This document shows positions 23,681-31,740 of a DNA stretch of 64,000 nt, piece by piece. Below the pieces are notes generated by a model. That model had not been told where the DNA came from, searched no databases, and saw nothing but the letters and a program-made list of their open reading frames with translations. A program made the translations under genes and the position numbers. The stretch comes from Oleidesulfovibrio alaskensis DSM 16109 (lineage in GTDB: Bacteria; Desulfobacterota; Desulfovibrionia; Desulfovibrionales; Desulfovibrionaceae): NCBI RefSeq assembly GCF_000482745.1, contig NZ_AXWQ01000007.1, positions 62,001-126,000 of the forward strand. The letters are read 5' to 3'. Each line of letters begins with the position of its first letter. The stretch's first letter is position 1.

Positions 23681-24721
23681 ATGACCATTGATACGGATGC
23701 TTCGATTTTTGTAGCCGGCCACCGGGGACTTGTGGGCAGCGCCATTGTCCGCTGTCTGCAGGGGCACGGTGCACGCAATCTGCTGCTGAAGACTCATGCC
23801 GAGCTGGACCTGACCGACCAGCATGCCGTTGCCGGTTTTTTTGCACGTCACCGGCCTCAGGTGGTGTTTCTGGCGGCGGCCAGAGTGGGCGGCATTCTGG
23901 CAAACGATACATATCCTGCTGACTTTATACACATCAATCTGGCAATTCAGAACAATGTGCTGCATCAGGCGTATGTGCACGGGGCGCGCAGGCTGCTTTT
24001 TCTGGGCAGTTCGTGCATTTACCCGCGGCTTGCTCCGCAGCCGCTGCGCGAAGAAAGCCTGATGACCGGACCGCTGGAGCAGACCAATTCCGCCTATGCC
24101 GTGGCCAAAATAGCGGGCATTGAAATGTGCCGCGCCTATAACCGGCAATATGGTACGTCATTTGTGCCTGTCATGCCGACAAACCTTTACGGGCCGGGCG
24201 ATTCCTTCAGTCTTGAGTCGTCGCATGTGCTGCCTGCGCTGCTGCGCAAATGCCATCTGGCGCGGATGGTCATGCAGGGCGATATGCAGGCCGTGGAACG
24301 GGATGAGCAGGTGTTCGGTCCGCTGCCCGCCGACGTGCGGACGCATCTGGGGCTGGACGCTGCGGGGACTGCGCCGCGCATCGCCGTGTGGGGATCGGGC
24401 AATGCGCTTCGTGAGTTTCTGCATGTGGATGATCTGGCGGCGGCGTGCGTGCATCTGGTGTTCCGCACGCAGGAAACGGACCTTGTGAACATAGGTACGG
24501 GCGAAGACCTTACCATCCGCGAACTGGCGGAACTTGTCCGCAGTGTGGTGGGTGTGGATGCGCCGCTGGTTTTTGATGCTGCAAAACCCGACGGCACACC
24601 GCGCAAGGTGCTTGACGTCTCGCGGATGCATTCGCTGGGCTGGCGGCCTTCCATCGGGCTGCGTCAGGGCATTGCACAGGTGTACCGCTGGTATCTTGAC
24701 CGGCTGGAAAGCGCGGCATGA
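23681..24721 (+). CDS. fcl: GDP-L-fucose synthase
   Basis: A 346-residue SDR epimerase/reductase that turns GDP-4-keto-6-deoxy-mannose into GDP-L-fucose with NADPH. Motifs: VAGHRGLVGSAIVRCL at residues 11-26, AARVGGILAND near 66, FLGSSCIYPR near 107 with the catalytic Ser, and SAYAVAKIAGIEMC near 136 with the Tyr and Lys of YxxxK; TNLYGPGDSF near 167 is also typical. Length is about 25 residues above average, from an insert near 200-235. It opens the rightward operon. The partner gmd is 14 kb away on the other strand at the far end of the cluster. Confidence 0.92.
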   Translation: MTIDTDASIFVAGHRGLVGSAIVRCLQGHGARNLLLKTHAELDLTDQHAVAGFFARHRPQVVFLAAARVGGILANDTYPADFIHINLAIQNNVLHQAYVHGARRLLFLGSSCIYPRLAPQPLREESLMTGPLEQTNSAYAVAKIAGIEMCRAYNRQYGTSFVPVMPTNLYGPGDSFSLESSHVLPALLRKCHLARMVMQGDMQAVERDEQVFGPLPADVRTHLGLDAAGTAPRIAVWGSGNALREFLHVDDLAAACVHLVFRTQETDLVNIGTGEDLTIRELAELVRSVVGVDAPLVFDAAKPDGTPRKVLDVSRMHSLGWRPSIGLRQGIAQVYRWYLDRLESAA

Positions 24722-24767
24722 GGCATGCCGCAGACGGGCTGCCGTGCAGGCCGCAACGGAGAATCCG

Positions 24768-25994
24768 ATGACACAGGAATACGGCGGGCTGAAGCTGTCA
24801 GTAATTATTCCCACGCATAACCGCATGGATATCGTGGTGAAAAATTTGCTGTGCCTTGCACGGCAGACGCTGCCGGCGGACAGCTTTGAGGTGCTGGTCT
24901 GTGACGATGCATCGACGGACGGCACATGGGAAGCGCTTCAGTCGCTGTCCACCCCGTATGCGCTGCGTCTGTTCCGCCTGCCGCAATGCGGGGGGCCGGG
25001 CAGGGCCAGAAATCTGCTTATCCGCGAGGCGCGCGCAGAAGCGTTGGTTATCCTTAACGATGACGCGCTGCTGACACCTGCCGGACTGGCCATGCACGCG
25101 GCGGCGCTTGAAATGACCAGAGGCGAGCGCATAGCGGTGCTGGGTCGTTTTTCCTTTCCTGCCGATTACCAGCGCACGCCTTTCGGCTGTCTGCTGGAAC
25201 ATACAGACCTGTCTTTCCGTTTTCCGCTGTTCACACCTGGTAACTTTTACGGTGCCAACGCGTTTTATTCCTGCAACCTTGGCATTTATGCCGAAGCCGT
25301 GGCCGAAGCAGGGTATTTTGATGAAGGATACGCCGGTGCCGGTGCCGAAGACATGGAACTGGGCGACAGGCTGGCGAAGCTGGGCAATATGGTGGTGTAT
25401 CTGGATAAATGCGTTGCCGTGCACGAGCACAGACTTACCGTGCATGACTTCTGCCGTTCGCAGATAGGCAGAGGCGGCGGCGGAGTGGTGCGCTGCATGA
25501 ATGATTTCAGTCAGGTGTTTCATTACGATGACATGGACACAGCCGCGCTGGAACGGCTGCGCAGGGGGCTGCACAGGGCCGAGGATGCGGTGCTGCGTCT
25601 GAAAGATGCCGTACACGCGCTGCACCGGCGTGCTGCCGTAGGCGAAGATGTGGCGCCGCAGGACATTCCGTGGCGGGGCGTGCCGCTGCGGTACAGCGCG
25701 CATGACCAGTGGCGCATGCCGCCGCGCGCCGTGGAGCGCGAGGCGCAGCAGGCACTGGCGGATATGGTGCCGCTGCTGAAAAGCAGAGAACTTTCCGCCG
25801 GCGATATGGGCGCGCTGTATCAGGTGTGCTCTTTTCTTAAATGGCGGTACGACACTGTGGGCATTTCCCGTTCGCCGTGGATTGACGAATACGCGGCCCG
25901 CAAGGCCGAGCGTCAGGCTTCGAGACAGGCGGGACAGTCCTTGTGCGCAGCGGCGCAGAATCAGGAATCCCCGGCCGGGCGGCAGGAGACATGA
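24768..25994 (+). CDS. Family 2 glycosyltransferase
   Basis: A 408-residue GT-A glycosyltransferase. The N-terminal domain begins LSVIIPTHNRMDIVVKNLL, with the nucleotide-binding CDDASTDGTWEAL near 43 and a DXD-like LNDDALLTPAG near 97. YAGAGAEDMELGDRLAKLG near 193 is the typical acceptor-side ED motif of GT2 enzymes. The C-terminal 150 residues are helical and Arg-rich with no recognised domain. The start at 24768 follows GGAG. The stop overlaps the next gene's ATG pair. Cytosolic face of the membrane; the sugar donor cannot be told. Confidence 0.85.
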   Translation: MTQEYGGLKLSVIIPTHNRMDIVVKNLLCLARQTLPADSFEVLVCDDASTDGTWEALQSLSTPYALRLFRLPQCGGPGRARNLLIREARAEALVILNDDALLTPAGLAMHAAALEMTRGERIAVLGRFSFPADYQRTPFGCLLEHTDLSFRFPLFTPGNFYGANAFYSCNLGIYAEAVAEAGYFDEGYAGAGAEDMELGDRLAKLGNMVVYLDKCVAVHEHRLTVHDFCRSQIGRGGGGVVRCMNDFSQVFHYDDMDTAALERLRRGLHRAEDAVLRLKDAVHALHRRAAVGEDVAPQDIPWRGVPLRYSAHDQWRMPPRAVEREAQQALADMVPLLKSRELSAGDMGALYQVCSFLKWRYDTVGISRSPWIDEYAARKAERQASRQAGQSLCAAAQNQESPAGRQET

Positions 25995-26911
25995 TGGTTA
26001 AAACGGTTCTGGTGACAGGGGTCAACGGCTTTATCGGCAGCCATGTGGCCGCGCTGCTGGGCAAAAGTCACCGTGTATACGGCACGGGCGGCGCGCCTGC
26101 CTGTTCCGTGCCGCTGGCCGGATACAGGCAGATGGTTCTGCCCGACCCGCAGCTGGCCGCGTTCATGCGTCAGGTGCGGCCCGATGTGGTCATCCATTGT
26201 GCCGGTCGCGGTTCCATACCGTATTCCGTCAACCATCCTGCAGAGGATTTTGACGCGGGACCGCGTCTTGTTGCCCATGTGCTGGACAGCATGCGCCGTG
26301 CGGCAGTGCCTGCGCGGTTCTTTTTTCCTTCCAGCGCTGCGGTGTACGGTAATCCGGAGCGCCTGCCCGTATCCGAGGACGCCCCGCTGTGCCCTGTTTC
26401 GCCCTACGGTTGTCACAAGGTCCTCAGCGAAAAACTTATCAGCCAGTATCACAGCCTGTACGGCATTGAGTACGTGGTTCTGCGGGTGTTTTCCTGCTAC
26501 GGCGAGGGGCTTTCAAAACAGCTGTTGTGGGATGCGGCGGTGAAGGCCTGTGCCGGCAGGGTGGAACTGAGCGGCACCGGCGAAGAAACACGCGATTTCA
26601 TTCATGTGCACGATCTGGCCCGGCTGGCTGAACTGCTGATGCTGCGTGATGTGTCGTGCGTTACGCTCAACGCCGCAAGCGGCAGACAGGTTTCTGTAAA
26701 AGAGCTGGCCGGTCTGCTGATGCGCGGGCTCGAGGCCGATGTGCCTGTGCTGTTCAGCGGCGCACAGCGGCAGGGCGACCCGCTGCGCTGGCAGGCCGAT
26801 GTTGCGCGCATGCAGTCGCTTGGTTTTGAGCCGCATATTTCTCTGGAAGAAGGTGTGCGCCGCTTTGCCCGCTGGTTCAGGCAGCAAGGGGCCCGCCGCA
26901 ACGGCAGCTGA
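25994..26911 (+). CDS. NAD-dependent epimerase/dehydratase (extended SDR)
   Basis: A 305-residue nucleotide-sugar SDR. The NAD fold starts VLVTGVNGFIGSHVAALLG at residue 5. FPSSAAVYGNPE near 112 and SPYGCHKVLSEKLI near 134 give the catalytic Ser/Tyr/Lys set, and RVFSCYGEGLSKQLLW near 159 is the usual substrate loop. Two ATGs abut (25991 and 25994); the second has better spacing from the GGAG upstream, the first overlaps the previous stop as ATGA. It probably makes or reduces one nucleotide sugar used by the neighbouring transferases; 4-epimerase, dehydratase and reductase roles are all possible. Confidence 0.85.
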   Translation: MVKTVLVTGVNGFIGSHVAALLGKSHRVYGTGGAPACSVPLAGYRQMVLPDPQLAAFMRQVRPDVVIHCAGRGSIPYSVNHPAEDFDAGPRLVAHVLDSMRRAAVPARFFFPSSAAVYGNPERLPVSEDAPLCPVSPYGCHKVLSEKLISQYHSLYGIEYVVLRVFSCYGEGLSKQLLWDAAVKACAGRVELSGTGEETRDFIHVHDLARLAELLMLRDVSCVTLNAASGRQVSVKELAGLLMRGLEADVPVLFSGAQRQGDPLRWQADVARMQSLGFEPHISLEEGVRRFARWFRQQGARRNGS

Positions 26912-26957
26912 CGGCGTGCGCGCCGCGCAATACGCAACACGATTCAAGGAGGCGGCA

Positions 26958-28886
26958 GTGTCCACACTCGGACTTGTCATTCAATGGGGCAGTGACGGCT
27001 GGCAGGGCGGTCCCAATTATCTTAAAAACCTCGCGCTTGCCGTGGCTTCCGTGCCGCAGGCCCGGCGCCCCCGCATGGTTTTTTTTGTCAGCCCCGATCA
27101 GGTGGACCATCTTGAGCAGTACAGGAACATCATTCCGCTGGCTCATGACGTGCGTGTGTTCGATCCTGCCGCACAGATGGACGATATCGATGTGCTGTAT
27201 CCTTTTCCCGGCAAGGGACAAGCCCCCGCCGGAGTCACGCGGGTGCACTGGATTCCTGATTTTCAGCACTGCCACCTGCCGCATCTTTTTTCCGAAGCGG
27301 ATCTTGCGTGGCGTAACAGGCATTTTGCCGCGCTGGCTGCCGGTTCCGACATGGTGGTGCTGAGCAGCCGTGCGGCGCTGGATGATTTTTGCCGTTATTT
27401 TGATGTCCGGTGCCCCACCCATGTGCTGCGCTTTGCCACATCGCCCGAACCGGACTGGTTTTCCGGAAACCCGCGGGCGGTGCAGGCCCGTTACGGTATC
27501 AGCGGCCCGTATCTGATGTGCTGCAACCAGTTCTGGGTGCACAAGGATCATAAAACCCTGTTTGCCGCTCTTGCCCTGTTGCGGCGGCAGGGGGTGGAAC
27601 TGCCGCTGGTGTGCACGGGAGCCGCTGAAGATTCCCGTCATCCGGAGTATATGGCTTCGCTGCGCGGTATGCTGGAAGATAACGGACTTTCCGGTCAGGT
27701 CGCCATACTGGGGCTTATTCCCCGCAGCGATCAGATACAGCTGCTGCGCGGCGCCAGAGCAGTGGTGCAGCCGTCGCAGTTTGAAGGCTGGAGCACCGTC
27801 ATTGAAGACTGCCGTCTGCTGGGTACCAGTGTGGTTTATTCCGACATTCCCGTACATCTGGAACAGGCCGTGCCCGCGGGCATTCCCTTCCGTGCGGGAG
27901 ATGCCGCCGCGCTGGCCGATGTGCTGGGTACTCACTGGCAAAGCTGGCACGCTGCTGCCGGTACCGCGGTGGAAGAAAAAGCGCTGCAGGATTCGTATGA
28001 AACCCGCGTGCGTTTCGGTCTGGAGGTGGCCGGTATGATGGAACAGGCGCAGAAAGCCGCCGCAGGGTCTGCCGCCGTGTGCGCAGGTCCGGCACCGCGG
28101 CAGGACGCAGCGGTTCGCGGGGCAGTCCCCGTGACGGACGAGGTTTCGGGCAGAAACAGCTACCGGGTGAAAGGCACCCAGTGGTATGCGCCGCCGCTTG
28201 CCGGTGCGGCCACGTTTGCGGCGGCCTTGTTCGAGGCCCCGGTTTACGAGGGCACACTGGAGGTGCTGCGCAGGCTGCCGCAGGACGACTATCTGCGCTA
28301 TCTCAAGGGATTCATGTCCAGCGGTATGCGCCGTTTCGGTCCGCACTGGAAATATGCCGATATCTGCACCGTGCTGTACACGCTTGCCGGCATGCTGGGT
28401 GCCGGACATTATCTGGAAATAGGTGTGCGTCAGGGCCGCAGCATGGCCATGGTGGCCGCGCGCCGGCCTCAGGTCGACATAGCCGCATTTGATATGTGGT
28501 GCGCCGGTTATGCGGGCATGGACAATCCCGGCCCCGACTTTGTGCGCGCCCGGATGCAGGCGCTGGGACATACGGGAAAGCTGGAGTTTGTGGACGGAAA
28601 CTCGCACGAGACTCTGCCCGCATATTTTGCCCGCAACCCGCAGGCGGCGTTTGATCTGATAACCGTGGACGGCGACCATACCCCGCAGGGCGCGGAGCAG
28701 GATATTACGGATGTGCTGCCGCATCTGCGTGTGGGCGGAGCCATTGTTTTTGACGATGTGGCTCATCCCGCCCATCCCGAACTAATGCAGGTATGGCAGG
28801 ACGTGGTGCTTTCGCGTCCGGAAATGAGCGGCTTCACCTTTTCCGAAGTGGGATACGGTGTGGGCTTTGCAGTGCGCATGCGCTAG
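26958..28886 (+). CDS. Family 4-type glycosyltransferase fused to a methyltransferase
   Basis: A 642-residue bifunctional protein. Residues 1-360 are a GT-B glycosyltransferase (PYLMCCNQFWVHKDHKTLFA near 178 and the donor-site VVQPSQFEGWSTVIEDCRLL near 268). After a short Ala-rich linker, residues about 440-642 form a class I methyltransferase of the Methyltransf_24 type (HYLEIGVRQGRSMAMVAA near 487, FDLITVDGDHTPQGAEQDI near 568, GGAIVFDDVAHPAHPEL near 594). The start is GTG at 26958 with AAGGAGG five bases upstream; no ATG fits. It suggests that one sugar is transferred and then O-methylated by the same protein. Confidence 0.85.
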   Translation: MSTLGLVIQWGSDGWQGGPNYLKNLALAVASVPQARRPRMVFFVSPDQVDHLEQYRNIIPLAHDVRVFDPAAQMDDIDVLYPFPGKGQAPAGVTRVHWIPDFQHCHLPHLFSEADLAWRNRHFAALAAGSDMVVLSSRAALDDFCRYFDVRCPTHVLRFATSPEPDWFSGNPRAVQARYGISGPYLMCCNQFWVHKDHKTLFAALALLRRQGVELPLVCTGAAEDSRHPEYMASLRGMLEDNGLSGQVAILGLIPRSDQIQLLRGARAVVQPSQFEGWSTVIEDCRLLGTSVVYSDIPVHLEQAVPAGIPFRAGDAAALADVLGTHWQSWHAAAGTAVEEKALQDSYETRVRFGLEVAGMMEQAQKAAAGSAAVCAGPAPRQDAAVRGAVPVTDEVSGRNSYRVKGTQWYAPPLAGAATFAAALFEAPVYEGTLEVLRRLPQDDYLRYLKGFMSSGMRRFGPHWKYADICTVLYTLAGMLGAGHYLEIGVRQGRSMAMVAARRPQVDIAAFDMWCAGYAGMDNPGPDFVRARMQALGHTGKLEFVDGNSHETLPAYFARNPQAAFDLITVDGDHTPQGAEQDITDVLPHLRVGGAIVFDDVAHPAHPELMQVWQDVVLSRPEMSGFTFSEVGYGVGFAVRMR

Positions 28887-28916
28887 CGCCGTGCGGAATT
28901 TATGGGAGAAACGTTG

Positions 28917-30248
28917 ATGAACGGCATACAGTCTGACTCTGCCGGAGCCGCCCGTCTGGTAAAGGATGTCCGGCGTTCGCCCGAACCGCTTTCGTGGGCA
29001 ACCCAGCTGTATGCGCTGAAGCCGGTGCAGCAATGTCTTAAACAGGGGAACTATTCGGGAGCTGTTGAAAAACTGGCCGCGTTGGGCAGAGAGTACCCCG
29101 GGTCAAGCGTGTTTGCCTGCGAACTGGCGGCACTGCTTTACAACCTGCAGTACCGGACGCAGGCGGTTGCCGCTCTGGAGGCTTTTTCGCGCCTTTATCC
29201 CCGCGACCACAGGTCACGGGCGTATCTGGGCACGATCAGGCTTCAGGAGGGGGACTTCAAGGCGGCGCTCGGGTTGCTTGCCGGAGCGCTGGAGTCGGGC
29301 AGCCACGATCTGTTCACCCGTACGAACTACAAGTATGCGGTGCGCCGCATAGCAGGAGCAAAGCCCGTACAGGCGGAAAAGCCGTCCTATGTCATAGCCA
29401 CCAGCATTCCTCCGCGGGATATTGAGGAAAGCCGCAGAGCGCTTGCATCGTGGACAGCGACAGGCGCTGCCATACATTCGCTGAACACGGCGGAAGAGAT
29501 AGAACTGCTCAGCCCGCATTTTGACAATGTGCATTTTGTGCACAGCCCGCGTACGGCCAAAGCCAGTTTCGGTAAAGACTATCAGTACCTTTCCAGCATA
29601 CTGGAGCATCTGGCACAACAGACGGCGCAGGTGTGCGCCATAATCAATTCCGACATAATTCTGAGTTGTGAACCCGAAGACATGGCGCTGCTGGTGGAAC
29701 AGGCCCGAACAACCTTTCTGTTCGGTTCGCGGCTGAATGTGGATACTGCCGGGGATGACTGCGGCAGAGTGTATGAGCGCGGATTTGATTATTTTCTGTT
29801 TCCGCGTCAGCTTGCCGCCGCCATTCCCCGTACCGAGTATTGTCTTGGCATGCATTGGTGGGATTATGCTTTTCCATGGCTCGCAAAGAGGGCTGGGGCT
29901 GCCCTTGCGTTCTGCTATTCCCCCGTAGCCAGGCATGTCAATCATCCGGCGCGCTGGAATGAACAGATGTTTTATGATTTCGGAATGTATACGGCAAAAA
30001 TTATGATTCCGGAAATTGCCGCACTTATTGAGCAGAGTGCGGCAGGTCATATTTTTTCCGATGAATTTTTCTGCAATATGGCATTGTCCACATATTCTTC
30101 GCTTGTCGGGGCCTCCAAGCCTGTGCATTGCCGATCAGAATGCATGCAGAATGTAATAGCCCCTGTTGACGGAATGCGTATCGCCGTCGACCTGCTTTCG
30201 ACAAATCTTTGCACAACCAGCGTAAAAAGCGAGGATAGTCATGCATAA
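28917..30248 (+). CDS. TPR protein with a putative glycosyltransferase domain
   Basis: A 443-residue protein. Residues about 25-140 are TPR-like helices (NYSGAVEKLAALGREYPGSS, YRTQAVAALEAFSRLYPRD, GDFKAALGLLAGALES). Residues about 155-443 look like a GT-A-type nucleotide-sugar domain beginning PSYVIATSIPPRDIEESRRA, with INSDIIL near 246 in the place of a metal-binding DXD; this assignment is weaker. The ATG at 28917 is preferred over one at 28902 because GGGAGA lies eight bases upstream of it. The stop overlaps the next gene by 8 bases. TPR-glycosyltransferases often modify proteins, so a protein acceptor is conceivable. Confidence 0.65.
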   Translation: MNGIQSDSAGAARLVKDVRRSPEPLSWATQLYALKPVQQCLKQGNYSGAVEKLAALGREYPGSSVFACELAALLYNLQYRTQAVAALEAFSRLYPRDHRSRAYLGTIRLQEGDFKAALGLLAGALESGSHDLFTRTNYKYAVRRIAGAKPVQAEKPSYVIATSIPPRDIEESRRALASWTATGAAIHSLNTAEEIELLSPHFDNVHFVHSPRTAKASFGKDYQYLSSILEHLAQQTAQVCAIINSDIILSCEPEDMALLVEQARTTFLFGSRLNVDTAGDDCGRVYERGFDYFLFPRQLAAAIPRTEYCLGMHWWDYAFPWLAKRAGAALAFCYSPVARHVNHPARWNEQMFYDFGMYTAKIMIPEIAALIEQSAAGHIFSDEFFCNMALSTYSSLVGASKPVHCRSECMQNVIAPVDGMRIAVDLLSTNLCTTSVKSEDSHA

Positions 30249-31740
30249 TGCGTCTTCATCAGCCAACAGTGTCAGAATGATACCCGCAGAAAGCGACGCA
30301 CTGCGGGCACTGCATCAGGCAGGTCTGTACAGGGCGGGTACTCCGCTCAGGCTGCATCTCGGATGCGGCGAGACGCATCTTGAGGGGTATGTGAATATAG
30401 ATTACCCGCAGGACAGGCATGCCGTGATGCGGACAAAGGCCGACATCTGCGCGGAGATAAAGCAGCTGCGTTTTCCCGACAACAGTGTGGATGAAATCAG
30501 GCTGCATCATGTGTTCGAGCACTTTAACCGTGTGGAGGCACTGGGACTTCTGGTGCGCTGGCACCGGTGGCTGCGTACGGGCGGAGTGCTGCACATCGAA
30601 ACGCCTGACCTTGAAGGAAGCGCCCGCACGGTGCTGTCGGACGTGCCCCTGAAGGAAAAAACCGCCGCGGTGCGGCATCTGGCGGGCGATCAGACAGAGA
30701 CATGGGCGTATCATATCGATCATTGGTTTCCTCAGCGGTTTCAGACCACGCTCAGTCATCTGGGGTATGGTGAACAGCGTATAACAGCAGATCGGTGGAA
30801 GAAGCCTCCGCACCTTGCCAATGTTACCGCCGTGGCTGTCAAACAGGCTGATATACCGCTGGAAAAACTGCTGCAGGCTGCTGATGAACTGCTGTGGCTG
30901 AGTACCGTGGCTCCGGCGGAAATTCCCACCTATGAGGTGTGGAAAAAACAGCTGCGCGAATTTATGGCCTACCGCCCTGTGCACCCTGCTGCCGGGCAGC
31001 CTGCACAGCAGCAGACTGCCGGTACTGTGCTGCCGCCGCTTTGCGCCGCCCCGTTGAAGGACATTCATGATTTCAATCAGCGCGGGCGCGACCGCTGGAT
31101 GGCGGCAAAGGCGGCCGCGGTACCGGACGGCGCCCGCGTGCTGGACGTGGGGGCGGGAACGTGTCCGTACCGTCCGCTTTTTTCACACTGCCGCTATGTG
31201 GCTCATGATTTCAAAGAGTATCAGGGCGAAAAGCTGGGTGGCGGCACGGACTACGGCGATATTGATCTGGTGGGCGACATTACCGCCATACCGGCTCCCG
31301 ATGCGTCGTTTGACGTGGTGCTGTGCACGGAGGTTCTGGAGCATGTTCCTGATCCGGCAGCAGCCCTGCGCGAGATGGTCCGGCTGCTGCGTCCGGGCGG
31401 CAGGCTGCTGCTTACGGCCCCTCTCGGGTCGGGGCTGCATCAGGAGCCGTTCCACTATTATGGCGGATTCACTAGGCATTTTTATGAAAAATTTCTGCCG
31501 CCTCTGGGCATCAGGATAACGGAGCTGCGGCCCAACGGCGGTTTTTTCCGTCATCTTGCGCAGGAATGCGCCAGAGTATCGTGGCTGCTCGATAAAAAAC
31601 CGGAACTTGCCGACGGGCGGGCAGAAGAACTGCGTGCGTTTTTCGGCGAAATGCTGCCCCGTTATCTTGCAGGGATGGATGACAGATACATGCTGGAAGA
31701 TTTCACTGTGGGATATTTTGTGGAAGGAGTGAAAGCGTGA
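30241..31740 (+). CDS. Tandem SAM-dependent methyltransferase
   Basis: A 499-residue protein with two methyltransferase units. The first (about 35-200) has RLHLGCGETHLEGYVNIDY near 37 and HHVFEHFNRVEALGLLVRWH near 83. The second (about 285-450) has ARVLDVGAGTCPYRPLF near 298, VVLCTEVLEHVPDPAAALRE near 359 and LRPGGRLLLTAPLG. Both keep the Gly-rich motif I and the acidic residue, so both may bind SAM. It overlaps both neighbours. Two different hydroxyls on the growing glycan, or two positions of one sugar, may be methylated. Confidence 0.85.
   Translation: MHNASSSANSVRMIPAESDALRALHQAGLYRAGTPLRLHLGCGETHLEGYVNIDYPQDRHAVMRTKADICAEIKQLRFPDNSVDEIRLHHVFEHFNRVEALGLLVRWHRWLRTGGVLHIETPDLEGSARTVLSDVPLKEKTAAVRHLAGDQTETWAYHIDHWFPQRFQTTLSHLGYGEQRITADRWKKPPHLANVTAVAVKQADIPLEKLLQAADELLWLSTVAPAEIPTYEVWKKQLREFMAYRPVHPAAGQPAQQQTAGTVLPPLCAAPLKDIHDFNQRGRDRWMAAKAAAVPDGARVLDVGAGTCPYRPLFSHCRYVAHDFKEYQGEKLGGGTDYGDIDLVGDITAIPAPDASFDVVLCTEVLEHVPDPAAALREMVRLLRPGGRLLLTAPLGSGLHQEPFHYYGGFTRHFYEKFLPPLGIRITELRPNGGFFRHLAQECARVSWLLDKKPELADGRAEELRAFFGEMLPRYLAGMDDRYMLEDFTVGYFVEGVKA

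Noticed and set aside
23430..23691. Possible small membrane protein (starts MASVYRLLLHLAWN) before fcl
   Set aside because: AGGGGG is too close to the ATG, the frame overlaps fcl and turns into Arg/Ala/Cys-rich noise.
26877..28775. 632-codon frame antisense to the GT4-methyltransferase fusion
   Set aside because: Shadow frame; the sense strand carries clear glycosyltransferase and SAM motifs.
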